This document shows positions 1 to 7,235 of a stretch of DNA of 64,000 bases, piece by piece. The stretch's first letter is position 1. Each line of letters starts with the position of its first letter. A program made the translations under genes and the position numbers. The stretch lies in assembly GCA_949373145.1 (NCBI GenBank), contig CASICI010000012.1, positions 47,386-111,385 on the forward strand. Direction: 5' to 3'. Below the pieces are notes generated by a model. That model was given only the letters and a program-made list of their open reading frames with translations. It was not told the DNA's origin and ran no database searches. This DNA comes from an uncultured Phycisphaerales bacterium (lineage in GTDB: Bacteria > Planctomycetota > Phycisphaerae > Phycisphaerales > SM1A02).

Positions 1-434
1 TAGGAGCCCACGGCGTAGCCGCACTCGTGGAGCATGGCGCCGACCATGGCCGAGGTCGAACCCTTGCCGACGGTTCCGGCGATGTGGATCGTCCGAACCT
101 GCTCGTGGGGGTCACCCAGGGCGGCCAGAAGAGCGCGCATACGATCCAATTTGAAGGACTCGAGATCACGAATCACCCTCATCCGCTCGAAATCAGGACG
201 ATTGAGCAGATATTTGACCGCGGTGGGATAGGAGGTGATGGAGGCAGGCCCAAGAACCTTCGTTTTGGAGGCCTTCGGCTTCAACTCAAGAGATGAGGAG
301 ACCCGCTTGGTCGGAGTGGTCGAGCCCGAGCCGGCCTTGGAAGCACCCGACTTGGCGCGGGATGTCTTCTTGGCAGTTGCTGTCGCGCCGGTTTTTGATG
401 CGGTGGACGCACGATTTGAGGTCTTTTTGGCCAT
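1..434 (-). CDS. folC: Bifunctional folylpolyglutamate/dihydrofolate synthase, N-terminal part
   Basis: Partial gene running off the left edge; the ATG lies at 434 on the minus strand and the frame is open for all 144 visible codons. Residues about 111-118 read HIAGTVGKGST, the ATP-binding loop of the Mur ligase/FolC family (usual form HVAGTNGKGS), followed by SAMVGAMLHECGY as expected for FolC. FolC adds glutamate to dihydropteroate and folates in the cytoplasm. The first 45 residues are unusual: a Lys/Ala/Ser/Thr-rich low-complexity extension resembling a histone-H1 tail, ahead of the normal start of the fold (about SITSYPTAVKYL). The glutamate/substrate domain is outside the window, so the split between FolC and a related Mur-like ligase rests on the P-loop region only. 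Confidence 0.82.
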   Translation of the reverse strand, partial: MAKKTSNRASTASKTGATATAKKTSRAKSGASKAGSGSTTPTKRVSSSLELKPKASKTKVLGPASITSYPTAVKYLLNRPDFERMRVIRDLESFKLDRMRALLAALGDPHEQVRTIHIAGTVGKGSTSAMVGAMLHECGYAVGS

Positions 435-530
435 AGTCAGGCCAGTTTACCAAAAATGGGATTTGATTACAAACAGAAGCCCGTAAATATATTTCATGAC
501 AATGACTTAGGTCACCGCATGACGTTGAAG

Positions 531-1031
531 TTACGTGGCCGGATCTTCCTCGTCTGAACTGTCAAAGGCATCATCGAGGTCTTTGAAAGTGGACTCCAGG
601 GAGGCTGGAATCACCCAGATGATCTCATCAGGAAGAAGCAGATTGGTGCCGTGACCAGCACTATCCAAGGCGACATTGAGACGATGCGTGAACGCCCGAT
701 TTCCAATCAGCCCCACCACAGGGCCACCAAGCTCCTTGGCAAGAATGCCCCCCAGAAAACCGACGATTTCATCGGTATCACCTGCACCGATTTCGATCAT
801 GAGGATGGTTCGCTCACCCAGAGACACCGCGGACACGCTTTCGGCTTCGACTTCGGCTTCTCCGAAAACCTGCGCCAACTGATCGATCATCTTCTTGGCC
901 TGGGATGCCTCGGGACCGAGTGCTCCGATTCGCCGAACCCGGGACAACTGATAATCGGTGAGATCGATCTTGGTGAGAGGGGTTGACGTCTCCTGCTCGG
1001 AGGGGGTCTCTTCAGCGTTGGAGTCGGACAT
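531..1031 (-). CDS. Conserved-looking hypothetical protein, 166 aa
   Basis: I do not recognise this protein. It is soluble, acidic at both ends (N-terminal SDSNAEETPSEQET, C-terminal DSSDEEDPAT), with a central region of alternating hydrophobic strands and glycines (EIVGFLGGILAKELGGPVVGLIGN) that looks like a folded alpha/beta domain. No signal peptide or membrane segment. Its ATG overlaps the stop of the upstream sulfatase gene by one base (TGATG), so it is almost certainly translated by coupling with it, but nothing in the protein resembles a sulfatase-maturing enzyme. It is the last gene of that operon; 96 bases separate it from folC. Confidence 0.7.
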   Translation of the reverse strand: MSDSNAEETPSEQETSTPLTKIDLTDYQLSRVRRIGALGPEASQAKKMIDQLAQVFGEAEVEAESVSAVSLGERTILMIEIGAGDTDEIVGFLGGILAKELGGPVVGLIGNRAFTHRLNVALDSAGHGTNLLLPDEIIWVIPASLESTFKDLDDAFDSSDEEDPAT

Positions 1032-2446
1032 CAGGCACCTCCGTTGGGGTCTTCAGGCATCGTAGGAACTCGAGCACCCACAGCGCGGCGCCATTCGACC
1101 ATTTCCAACTGAAGACTGGTGGCGAGGTCGGGAAGGGACATGACGAGATTGTTTGATTCTGATGGATCATCACGCAGGTCATAGAGTTCCAGTCGTCCGT
1201 CCTCGAAGAATTCGATCAATTTGTACCCCCCCTTGCGAACCGCAGCCACAGGCGTGGTTCGCCAGGGGCCTTCCACACTGGAATCCCGTTCCAGATAGAC
1301 GGGGAAGTGCCAGTGTAATGGACGATCGATCGAGGGCGGGTCGTTCCGGTTCTGAGAGATCGCGACGGCATCGAATTCCCGAACATCATGTCTGGTGCCG
1401 GTGGCCTCGAGAATGGTCGGGACCAGATCTCTCAGAATGACCGGAGCATGGGCGCGTGCCTCGTAAGCGCCGGAAGGCCAGCGGATCAGAAGAGGCACAC
1501 GGATGCCGCCTTCGTACAGCATGCCCTTTGAACCACGAAGCCCGCCGTTGTCGGCGAGCGGGCCGTATCCACCATGGTCGGACGTGAAGATGATCATCTG
1601 GGGACGTTCACGTGACTCGAAGGCGTCGAGCACTCGACCGAATGCCTCATCGACCGCCGAGACCATCGCGTCGTATCTCTGCTCGAGGCCTCGCGCATGA
1701 GGAAGCCTGCGTCTGGAGTTCGCCAGCAGATCCTTTCTCGGTTGTATCGGGGTGTGCACGGAGTAGAAGGACAGATGCATGAACAGGGGCTGATCCCCGT
1801 CGGACTCGATGAACTGGATCGCCTCGTCGGCGAGACGATCGGTCAGGTACGCACCCTCGGCGCCATCCACCAATGCCGGATTGCGGTAGGGACTCGAATA
1901 GGACTTCGGATGCCCCGCCCCACTGCCACCGATCTGATCGATGAATCCATACTCGAGCGGATCGGGTCCGACATGGAACTTGCCGACATGAACGGTGCGA
2001 TAGTCGTTTTCCTGAAGACGATCTGGAAGCGTCGTGACGTCGGATGACAGAAAACGAACCGAGGGCACCGGCTCGACCTTGCGCAGCTCCGGCTTGCCTC
2101 GACGAGACGAGCCGACGGTCAGGACTCCGTGTTGAGGTGTGGCCAGGCCGGTGAGCATGCTGCACCGACTCGGTGCGCAATTGGGGGCATCCGCATAGGC
2201 GTTGTCATAAAAGACGGCGTCACTCGCAAAGGCATCGATCCTGGGTGTTTGATGACTTTGCCCCCCACTGAAACCCACATCAGCCCAACCCAGATCGTCG
2301 ACCACCACCATGAGGATGTCCGGCTTCACGAAATCGGACAATGCCGTGGACTGGATCTCGGGAGACGGCGTACCGGGCGGGGTGGCACAGGAGGAGACGA
2401 GGACCAGTGACATCAGGAGCGATGATGTCGTTCGAGGACTGTTCAT
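1031..2446 (-). CDS. Lipoprotein sulfatase (formylglycine-dependent)
   Basis: Type I sulfatase of the alkaline-phosphatase superfamily, about 471 aa. Seen in the sequence: a lipoprotein signal peptide ending in LVSSC (lipid Cys at residue 20); DD at residues 50-51 for metal binding; the signature C-A-P-S-R beginning at Cys90, where Cys is converted to formylglycine; a distal TSDHGGYG motif with further metal ligands; and GGIRVPLLIRWPS, typical of the family. It would hydrolyse sulfate esters, probably of algal polysaccharides, from the cell envelope. The start at 2446 is chosen over upstream in-frame codons because it gives a proper signal peptide and is preceded by AAGGAACC; longer forms would overlap the next gene. 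Substrate cannot be told from sequence. Planctomycetes carry many such genes. Confidence 0.93.
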   Translation of the reverse strand: MNSPRTTSSLLMSLVLVSSCATPPGTPSPEIQSTALSDFVKPDILMVVVDDLGWADVGFSGGQSHQTPRIDAFASDAVFYDNAYADAPNCAPSRCSMLTGLATPQHGVLTVGSSRRGKPELRKVEPVPSVRFLSSDVTTLPDRLQENDYRTVHVGKFHVGPDPLEYGFIDQIGGSGAGHPKSYSSPYRNPALVDGAEGAYLTDRLADEAIQFIESDGDQPLFMHLSFYSVHTPIQPRKDLLANSRRRLPHARGLEQRYDAMVSAVDEAFGRVLDAFESRERPQMIIFTSDHGGYGPLADNGGLRGSKGMLYEGGIRVPLLIRWPSGAYEARAHAPVILRDLVPTILEATGTRHDVREFDAVAISQNRNDPPSIDRPLHWHFPVYLERDSSVEGPWRTTPVAAVRKGGYKLIEFFEDGRLELYDLRDDPSESNNLVMSLPDLATSLQLEMVEWRRAVGARVPTMPEDPNGGA

Positions 2447-2487
2447 GGATGGTTCCTTGGGAAATCGAATCACGATCGACATGAATT

Positions 2488-4320
2488 CTAGTAAGGAACA
2501 CGCATGAAGAGTTCTTCGGGACGTGAACGAAGATTCTCGTACAGATCGAACAGAGGCGTGCCCCTCTCGGGAGCCGGAGGAAACTCGCACTCGACGCCGA
2601 AATCCGAAAGTAACTTATGGGATCGCAGGGCGATCAGAGTTCCGATTCCCTGCGATCGATTGAAGACGAAATCCCAGATGAGATCTCGATCAAGAACATC
2701 TTCCGGCAATGAGAAAGCATGTCCTTCCTCACGAGCGGCGCGTGCCAGGAGCTCGAACCAATGGAACCAGGGATACTCGAGAGCGCGCAGGGGAACGAGC
2801 GAGTCGGCGGTCAACAGTGCCAGAGTCTCAGGTCGTCGCTCCGCCGGGGTCGACATGAGCTCTCTTTTCAAGACGGCGATGGCATAGAAGGGATCACCAC
2901 CGACGACCGTGTCCCGGCCATCGTCGAAACGACAACGAAACGCTCCCGAGGACGCGCTCGATTCGGGGGTCGAGCGTTCGAAAGCCTTCGACTGCAGACC
3001 CCCCATCACTTCAATCCAGCTCTCGGGCAGGACGCCCTCAAACTGGAATCGACTGAAAGCCACGTCGGTGAGTTGATTTTCAATTCTGACACGGCTGGTG
3101 TCCAGTCGGCGAAGTTCCTCACGAGCGAACACGTCGAGCAATTCGGTCCAATCATCGCGATCACGTGTGAGGTCGTCCCAGGCTCGCTCGAAACGAGACA
3201 CATCACCCTGCAGACGACCGAGATATTCATGACGACGCGCCCGCGTGTTGGCGAGAAAGATTCTCATGAGTCGCTCGTGTCGCGTGGTCCACAGCGCGTC
3301 CAGACCGTCGATCAGGGCGTCGATCTGCCGATGAACGGGATGCTCGTCACTCCAGTGGCCGAGATCGAGCGTGACGATCGCACGATGGGCGGGACGTTGG
3401 TATCGAAGCACGTCACGAAGACGACCTTCGGGGTGCCACCCCTTTCCGAGAAGAGCATCGGCGAGATGAAGTTCGCGTTCGGCATCCTCGGAGCGACCAG
3501 CATGGAGATACGAACGCGACCGCATGTCATGCGCCACGTGCGAAACGATCGAGGAGCTGCTCATGATGAACGGTTCGGTCGCTTCGAGAATGGTGTCAAG
3601 AGCACCCGGTCCTCGACGACCCACGCGCTGATCGAACACCGTGAGCGCCCGCGCGAGCACGGCCTCGCCTGGCTCGACGCCGGCAAGTGCCACCAACGCC
3701 AGGCCCAGTCGAGCCGGATCATCCGGAAGCACGCAGACCTGCAGGCCTTCGATTTCAGCGGGCAACGAACCAGCAGTGTCGATCACGCCGATTCGGCGAT
3801 AGCCCCAGGCACGAGCGGCCCGGGCTTTTCCAGTCAAGGTCGACTGCGGGACCGGAAGAAATCGACCGGTGAGCACGTCGATCCCACCGGTCGCCACCAG
3901 GTCCTCGGGCCAGGCGCATCCGAACAGTCGAAGCACCGCTGCCATCGCGGCGGGGAGTGCGACACTGTCACCCGCTGCCGCATGGCGAACATCGAGTTCG
4001 ACCTCCGGACGAGGAGAATCGGGCATGAGCTCGGCGTAGGGTGTGCAGGCGATTCGAATGCCGGCGGACGCGGCATCCGACGGAGCCTCACCCTCCGCCG
4101 GCGGGTCAGGATCGGAAAGGGACTCCGACCCGTCTTTCAATCGAAGGATCGCCAGAGCACCGCGCTGCTCGTCATGCGCGCCGATCAGGGGAATGTGATC
4201 CGAAGGAAGCCAGCGTGGTGCGACATCACGGGACGATGGTGGCAGGATCATGCCTTCGACACGTTCGGCAAGCCCTTGCAGAATGGATTCCAACCAATGT
4301 CGCGAACGGCCCTTCGACAT
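2488..4320 (-). CDS. Lon-protease-like (S16 fold) domain protein without ATPase
   Basis: Large uncharacterised protein (610 aa from ATG 4320). Residues about 113-190 match the proteolytic domain of Lon: GDSVALPAA around Ser119 aligns with the Lon GPSAGIAMA catalytic-serine loop, VATGGIDVLTGRFLPV aligns with the TGEI..GRVLPIGG segment, and TGKARAARAWGY carries the partner Lys165; the 46-residue spacing fits the Ser-Lys dyad. There is no AAA+ Walker A motif. After it comes a helical region with a TPR-like stretch (SYLHAGRSEDAERELHLAD) and a C-terminal Trp/Phe-rich part of unknown type. The start is uncertain: the frame is open upstream with coding-like composition, the next ATG (4509) overlaps the preceding gene by 71 bases, and no GTG/TTG lies between. 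Proteolytic activity is inferred, not shown. Confidence 0.72.
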   Translation of the reverse strand: MSKGRSRHWLESILQGLAERVEGMILPPSSRDVAPRWLPSDHIPLIGAHDEQRGALAILRLKDGSESLSDPDPPAEGEAPSDAASAGIRIACTPYAELMPDSPRPEVELDVRHAAAGDSVALPAAMAAVLRLFGCAWPEDLVATGGIDVLTGRFLPVPQSTLTGKARAARAWGYRRIGVIDTAGSLPAEIEGLQVCVLPDDPARLGLALVALAGVEPGEAVLARALTVFDQRVGRRGPGALDTILEATEPFIMSSSSIVSHVAHDMRSRSYLHAGRSEDAERELHLADALLGKGWHPEGRLRDVLRYQRPAHRAIVTLDLGHWSDEHPVHRQIDALIDGLDALWTTRHERLMRIFLANTRARRHEYLGRLQGDVSRFERAWDDLTRDRDDWTELLDVFAREELRRLDTSRVRIENQLTDVAFSRFQFEGVLPESWIEVMGGLQSKAFERSTPESSASSGAFRCRFDDGRDTVVGGDPFYAIAVLKRELMSTPAERRPETLALLTADSLVPLRALEYPWFHWFELLARAAREEGHAFSLPEDVLDRDLIWDFVFNRSQGIGTLIALRSHKLLSDFGVECEFPPAPERGTPLFDLYENLRSRPEELFMRVPY

Positions 4321-4438
4321 GAATTCGATCAGAACATTCGGATCATGCGACAGCGCCCATCCCCAATCGATGTTGGACGGTTGGTCGAACGAACTTGGTC
4401 GGGTGTCGGACGTGGACGGCCTCCTCGAAAATGACGAC

Positions 4439-5380
4439 TCAAAGAGAGAAACGCTCTCCGTTGGTGAGTGCCACCAGAATAGGTTGTCCCACCAGCCGGG
4501 TCTGGGCATCCAATCCCAGCGTCTGGAGGGATGTGGACCAGAAATCACGCCGCTCATCATCGGGAAGCGTCGTCCGGCTGCCCAGGCGGACACGATCGAT
4601 CCGTCGACACCAGGCGTCAGGGCCATTGAATTCGATGCTGATGCGCCAGTCCTCCTCGAGCACGGCACGCACGTCGCATTCGCTTCCATCAAGACATCTG
4701 ATGAGACCGCAACGCTCGGCGAATCGACGGATCATCCGCTGGCTCGGACGTCCGCCATCGAAGACGAGTTCGCCCTCGAAGACGGGAAGTGGTGTGACTT
4801 CGACGACCGGAATCGCTGGACGGGAGGCATTGTCCATGGCGACGGCGAGCCGAGCAGAATCCCCCAGAGGGTGACGCATGACAGGCAGCACGCAGTCCGG
4901 ATCCATCAGATCACAACGCCTTCGGACCGAAGCGTCTTCGAGACCAGCCGCTGCATCATCATCAAGCAGAACATGACTGCACAGGTGACTCAGTCCTTCG
5001 AATGCCGGATACGCGGCTGCGAGCAGTGCGCCATGACGACGGTCGATCACATGGAGACAGTGCAGATCCTGAGCGTGCTCGAGTGTGGCGGCTGGTGATG
5101 ATTCTCGCGGAGAATCAGAAGACTGGCTTTCAATCTGATTCAGATCCTGAACGACCCGGAGGCACCGAGCGCGAAGCTGAGATGGCAGATCGCGCGCCAG
5201 CTCACCTGAGATAGAAGACGGCCAGTCGCGATAAGGCTGGTCGATTCCGAAGGCCGCCAGTCGCGCGGAAAGAATCAGAACCTGCTCGACATCATGCGTC
5301 GAATCAAGAGCATTTCGGATCGAATCGATCACGTTGGAAGCACCATCTTGAGAGGACTGTGGTTGTTGGTCATGTGTCAT
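4439..5380 (-). CDS. Hypothetical protein, 313 aa
   Basis: Not recognised. A soluble protein with a Gln/Ser-rich N-terminus and a mostly helical first half; a run LLDDDAAAGLEDAS in the middle; the second half has a beta-rich portion (VVEVTPLPVFEGELVFDGG) followed by two Cys-containing segments (ERCGLIRCLDGSECDV). No transmembrane segment and no catalytic motif I can name. It sits between the Lon-like gene and the next uncharacterised gene in the same orientation, so the three may form one transcription unit; ATG at 5380 is the first in the frame. The C-terminus overlaps any upstream-extended version of the Lon-like gene. Confidence 0.65.
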   Translation of the reverse strand: MTHDQQPQSSQDGASNVIDSIRNALDSTHDVEQVLILSARLAAFGIDQPYRDWPSSISGELARDLPSQLRARCLRVVQDLNQIESQSSDSPRESSPAATLEHAQDLHCLHVIDRRHGALLAAAYPAFEGLSHLCSHVLLDDDAAAGLEDASVRRRCDLMDPDCVLPVMRHPLGDSARLAVAMDNASRPAIPVVEVTPLPVFEGELVFDGGRPSQRMIRRFAERCGLIRCLDGSECDVRAVLEEDWRISIEFNGPDAWCRRIDRVRLGSRTTLPDDERRDFWSTSLQTLGLDAQTRLVGQPILVALTNGERFSL

Positions 5381-5492
5381 CGCTGAAGACCACCTTTCGC
5401 GGACCCTCGCCCAAGGGGCCCACCCGGAGACGGATTCGCCCCGATCTTCCTGACCAACAATGCCAAAGAAACGCGGAAAATCATCGCCTCAG

Positions 5493-6431
5493 TCATCTGG
5501 ATCCCCTCACAATGGCATCAAGACGCTCCTCCAGATCGGGAAACAGCTCTCTGAATTTCTGCCGGTACCGTCTGATCTGCTGGAAGATCGCATCATCGGA
5601 AAGACTCATCAGGCTTTGCAGCGCCTCTCGGTCGAGCGGGACAAGCAGAAGATCCACCTGAATCTTGACTCGTTGATCGTCGAGTGCTTCACGACGTGGG
5701 TCATGCATTCCGGGCGTGTTGAGGATCTGATCATCGATGGCCATCAACTGCTGCAGCAGTCGCTGACGAGCCGCTTGGTGAACCATCATGAGGTGGGCGA
5801 TCGAATCGTCATCGGCCCCCAGCAGTCGGGTACGAAGATCCGACTCCAGCTCATCAAGCCCCGGTTGATCGGGGGAAAGCCGAGGCCAGCACTGGGTTGC
5901 CGCCATGCGGATCGTGGCCCCGATGGCGCCACCGGCTCGAAACTCAAGCCCCAATGGTGATCGCAGCGGGTCGTCAACTCCATTGGTGACACCCTGATCC
6001 ACGACGTCGAATCCTTCACCATCCATGCGGTGAATCGTGGGTGCGGCAGTGTGGTCGGAAGGCAGATTGATGATTCCCCCCTGACGAGCCTTGGCGAAAT
6101 GATCGATCGCCCGGCGACCGACGAACTCAGGCGCCGCGAGAAACGGAAGGAGCTGCTCGGGAATTCCTTCGAAACTCGCCAGAAGGGTCCCCTGCTCGGC
6201 GCGTCGGGAGAAGTCCAGGAGGAGATCCGAGATGAAATCCTGGGCGGTGAACTCATCACGCAGGATGTAGAAACGAGGTTTCAGAATCCAACTCGAGGGA
6301 TCGTTTGGGGTACCGAAGAACAGTGTTTGATGAAGACGAAGATCAAGCGCCTCCCAGAGACGACCCCAGACCAGTTCCCACCCGGTGGCTCGATCGCGAA
6401 GCGTCTGAATCTCCTGAAGTGTGAATGTCAT
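5493..6431 (-). CDS. Hypothetical protein, possibly sigma-factor-like
   Basis: Uncharacterised soluble protein of 312 aa (ATG 6431, chosen over a codon nine residues earlier because it gives MTFTLQEIQ and is better placed before the divergent promoter). The N-terminal 120 residues faintly recall region 2 of ECF sigma factors: an acidic helix (AQDFISDLLLDF), an aromatic-containing stretch (LLASFEGIPEQLLPFL) and FVGRRAIDHFAKARQGG, comparable to the family's YLRRVARNRAIDHLR. The C-terminus is a charged helix (IRRYRQKFRELFPDLEERL). No HTH of region 4 is evident, so this is only a resemblance. It is the first gene of a three-gene minus-strand run ending with the Lon-like protein and is divergent from the HEPN gene. 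Confidence 0.6.
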   Translation of the reverse strand: MTFTLQEIQTLRDRATGWELVWGRLWEALDLRLHQTLFFGTPNDPSSWILKPRFYILRDEFTAQDFISDLLLDFSRRAEQGTLLASFEGIPEQLLPFLAAPEFVGRRAIDHFAKARQGGIINLPSDHTAAPTIHRMDGEGFDVVDQGVTNGVDDPLRSPLGLEFRAGGAIGATIRMAATQCWPRLSPDQPGLDELESDLRTRLLGADDDSIAHLMMVHQAARQRLLQQLMAIDDQILNTPGMHDPRREALDDQRVKIQVDLLLVPLDREALQSLMSLSDDAIFQQIRRYRQKFRELFPDLEERLDAIVRGSR

Positions 6432-6515
6432 GGTCGGTCGCCGATCTGATCGAAACACGGGCTGATGCGCTGTGGAAACTCAAGCATACCCTCTGGCTGC
6501 TAGCATTCTCAAGAC

Positions 6516-7235
6516 ATGAGCGAACAGGCCAATTGCATCGACGAGACGCTTTCTCCAGCCGAGTGGTACAAGACCGCATGGTACGAAGCCGTTCCACGTG
6601 ATGAGGCCAAGGGGATGGACCTCTCGATCAGAATCCATCGCGCGTGCTCATGGCTCAGAAGAGCCCAGACAACCGCCCATGACTCGGGAACGGACGCACT
6701 CGACGATCAGCTGGTTCTGCTCTGGATCGCGTTCAATTCACTGTATGGTCGCTGGGATCCTGATGAGAATCATCCCGCACGCGATGTCGAAAGCGTTCGA
6801 TCCTTTCTCACGATCGCTCTCGAATTGGATGCCGAGGACGGCTTCGGAAAGATGCTCCTGAGAGAGCGGCCGTTGGCGGAGAGACTTTTCGACAACGTCT
6901 ACCTCGATCATTACTTCTGGCGCGGCCTGACCGAGGGAGAAGGCGATGATGAGACCTGGAAGAACATGCCGAAGAAAGGCCGCCGTTATCTCGATGACGG
7001 GAGAGCCGAGTTGGCACTCGATCGGCTCCTGCTCTACCGGGTCTATCAGCTGCGCTGTCAATTGATCCACGGGGGCGCCACCCACGGAGGGCGATTGAAT
7101 CGAAATTCGGTCGCGGACTGCGGACGTTTTCTTCATCTGGTTCTGGATCAGACACTTCGACTCATGATCAAACGACCCCAAGCCTTTCGAGAACGGATGG
7201 GCATGATCTGCTATCCACCACTGCCATCACCCTGA
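6516..7235 (+). CDS. HEPN-domain protein (Apea-like)
   Basis: A 239-aa helical protein whose middle and C-terminal parts resemble the HEPN/Apea superfamily: LLWIAFNSLYGRW (about residues 68-80) is the conserved helix of Apea-type HEPN proteins, and YQLRCQLIHGG holds the R-x4-H motif (Arg180, His185) that forms the RNase active site in catalytic HEPN proteins. The family includes ribonuclease toxins of toxin-antitoxin and antiviral systems and also housekeeping RNA-binding proteins. No nucleotidyltransferase (MNT) partner lies beside it, so a classical HEPN-MNT pair is not present. Its 3' end overlaps the convergent M48 protease gene by 25 bases. Function inferred from fold only. Confidence 0.72.
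   Translation: MSEQANCIDETLSPAEWYKTAWYEAVPRDEAKGMDLSIRIHRACSWLRRAQTTAHDSGTDALDDQLVLLWIAFNSLYGRWDPDENHPARDVESVRSFLTIALELDAEDGFGKMLLRERPLAERLFDNVYLDHYFWRGLTEGEGDDETWKNMPKKGRRYLDDGRAELALDRLLLYRVYQLRCQLIHGGATHGGRLNRNSVADCGRFLHLVLDQTLRLMIKRPQAFRERMGMICYPPLPSP

Noticed and set aside
6516..7235. HEPN protein as part of a toxin-antitoxin pair
   Set aside because: The neighbours are a sigma-like unknown protein (divergent) and an M48 protease (convergent); no nucleotidyltransferase or other antitoxin is adjacent.
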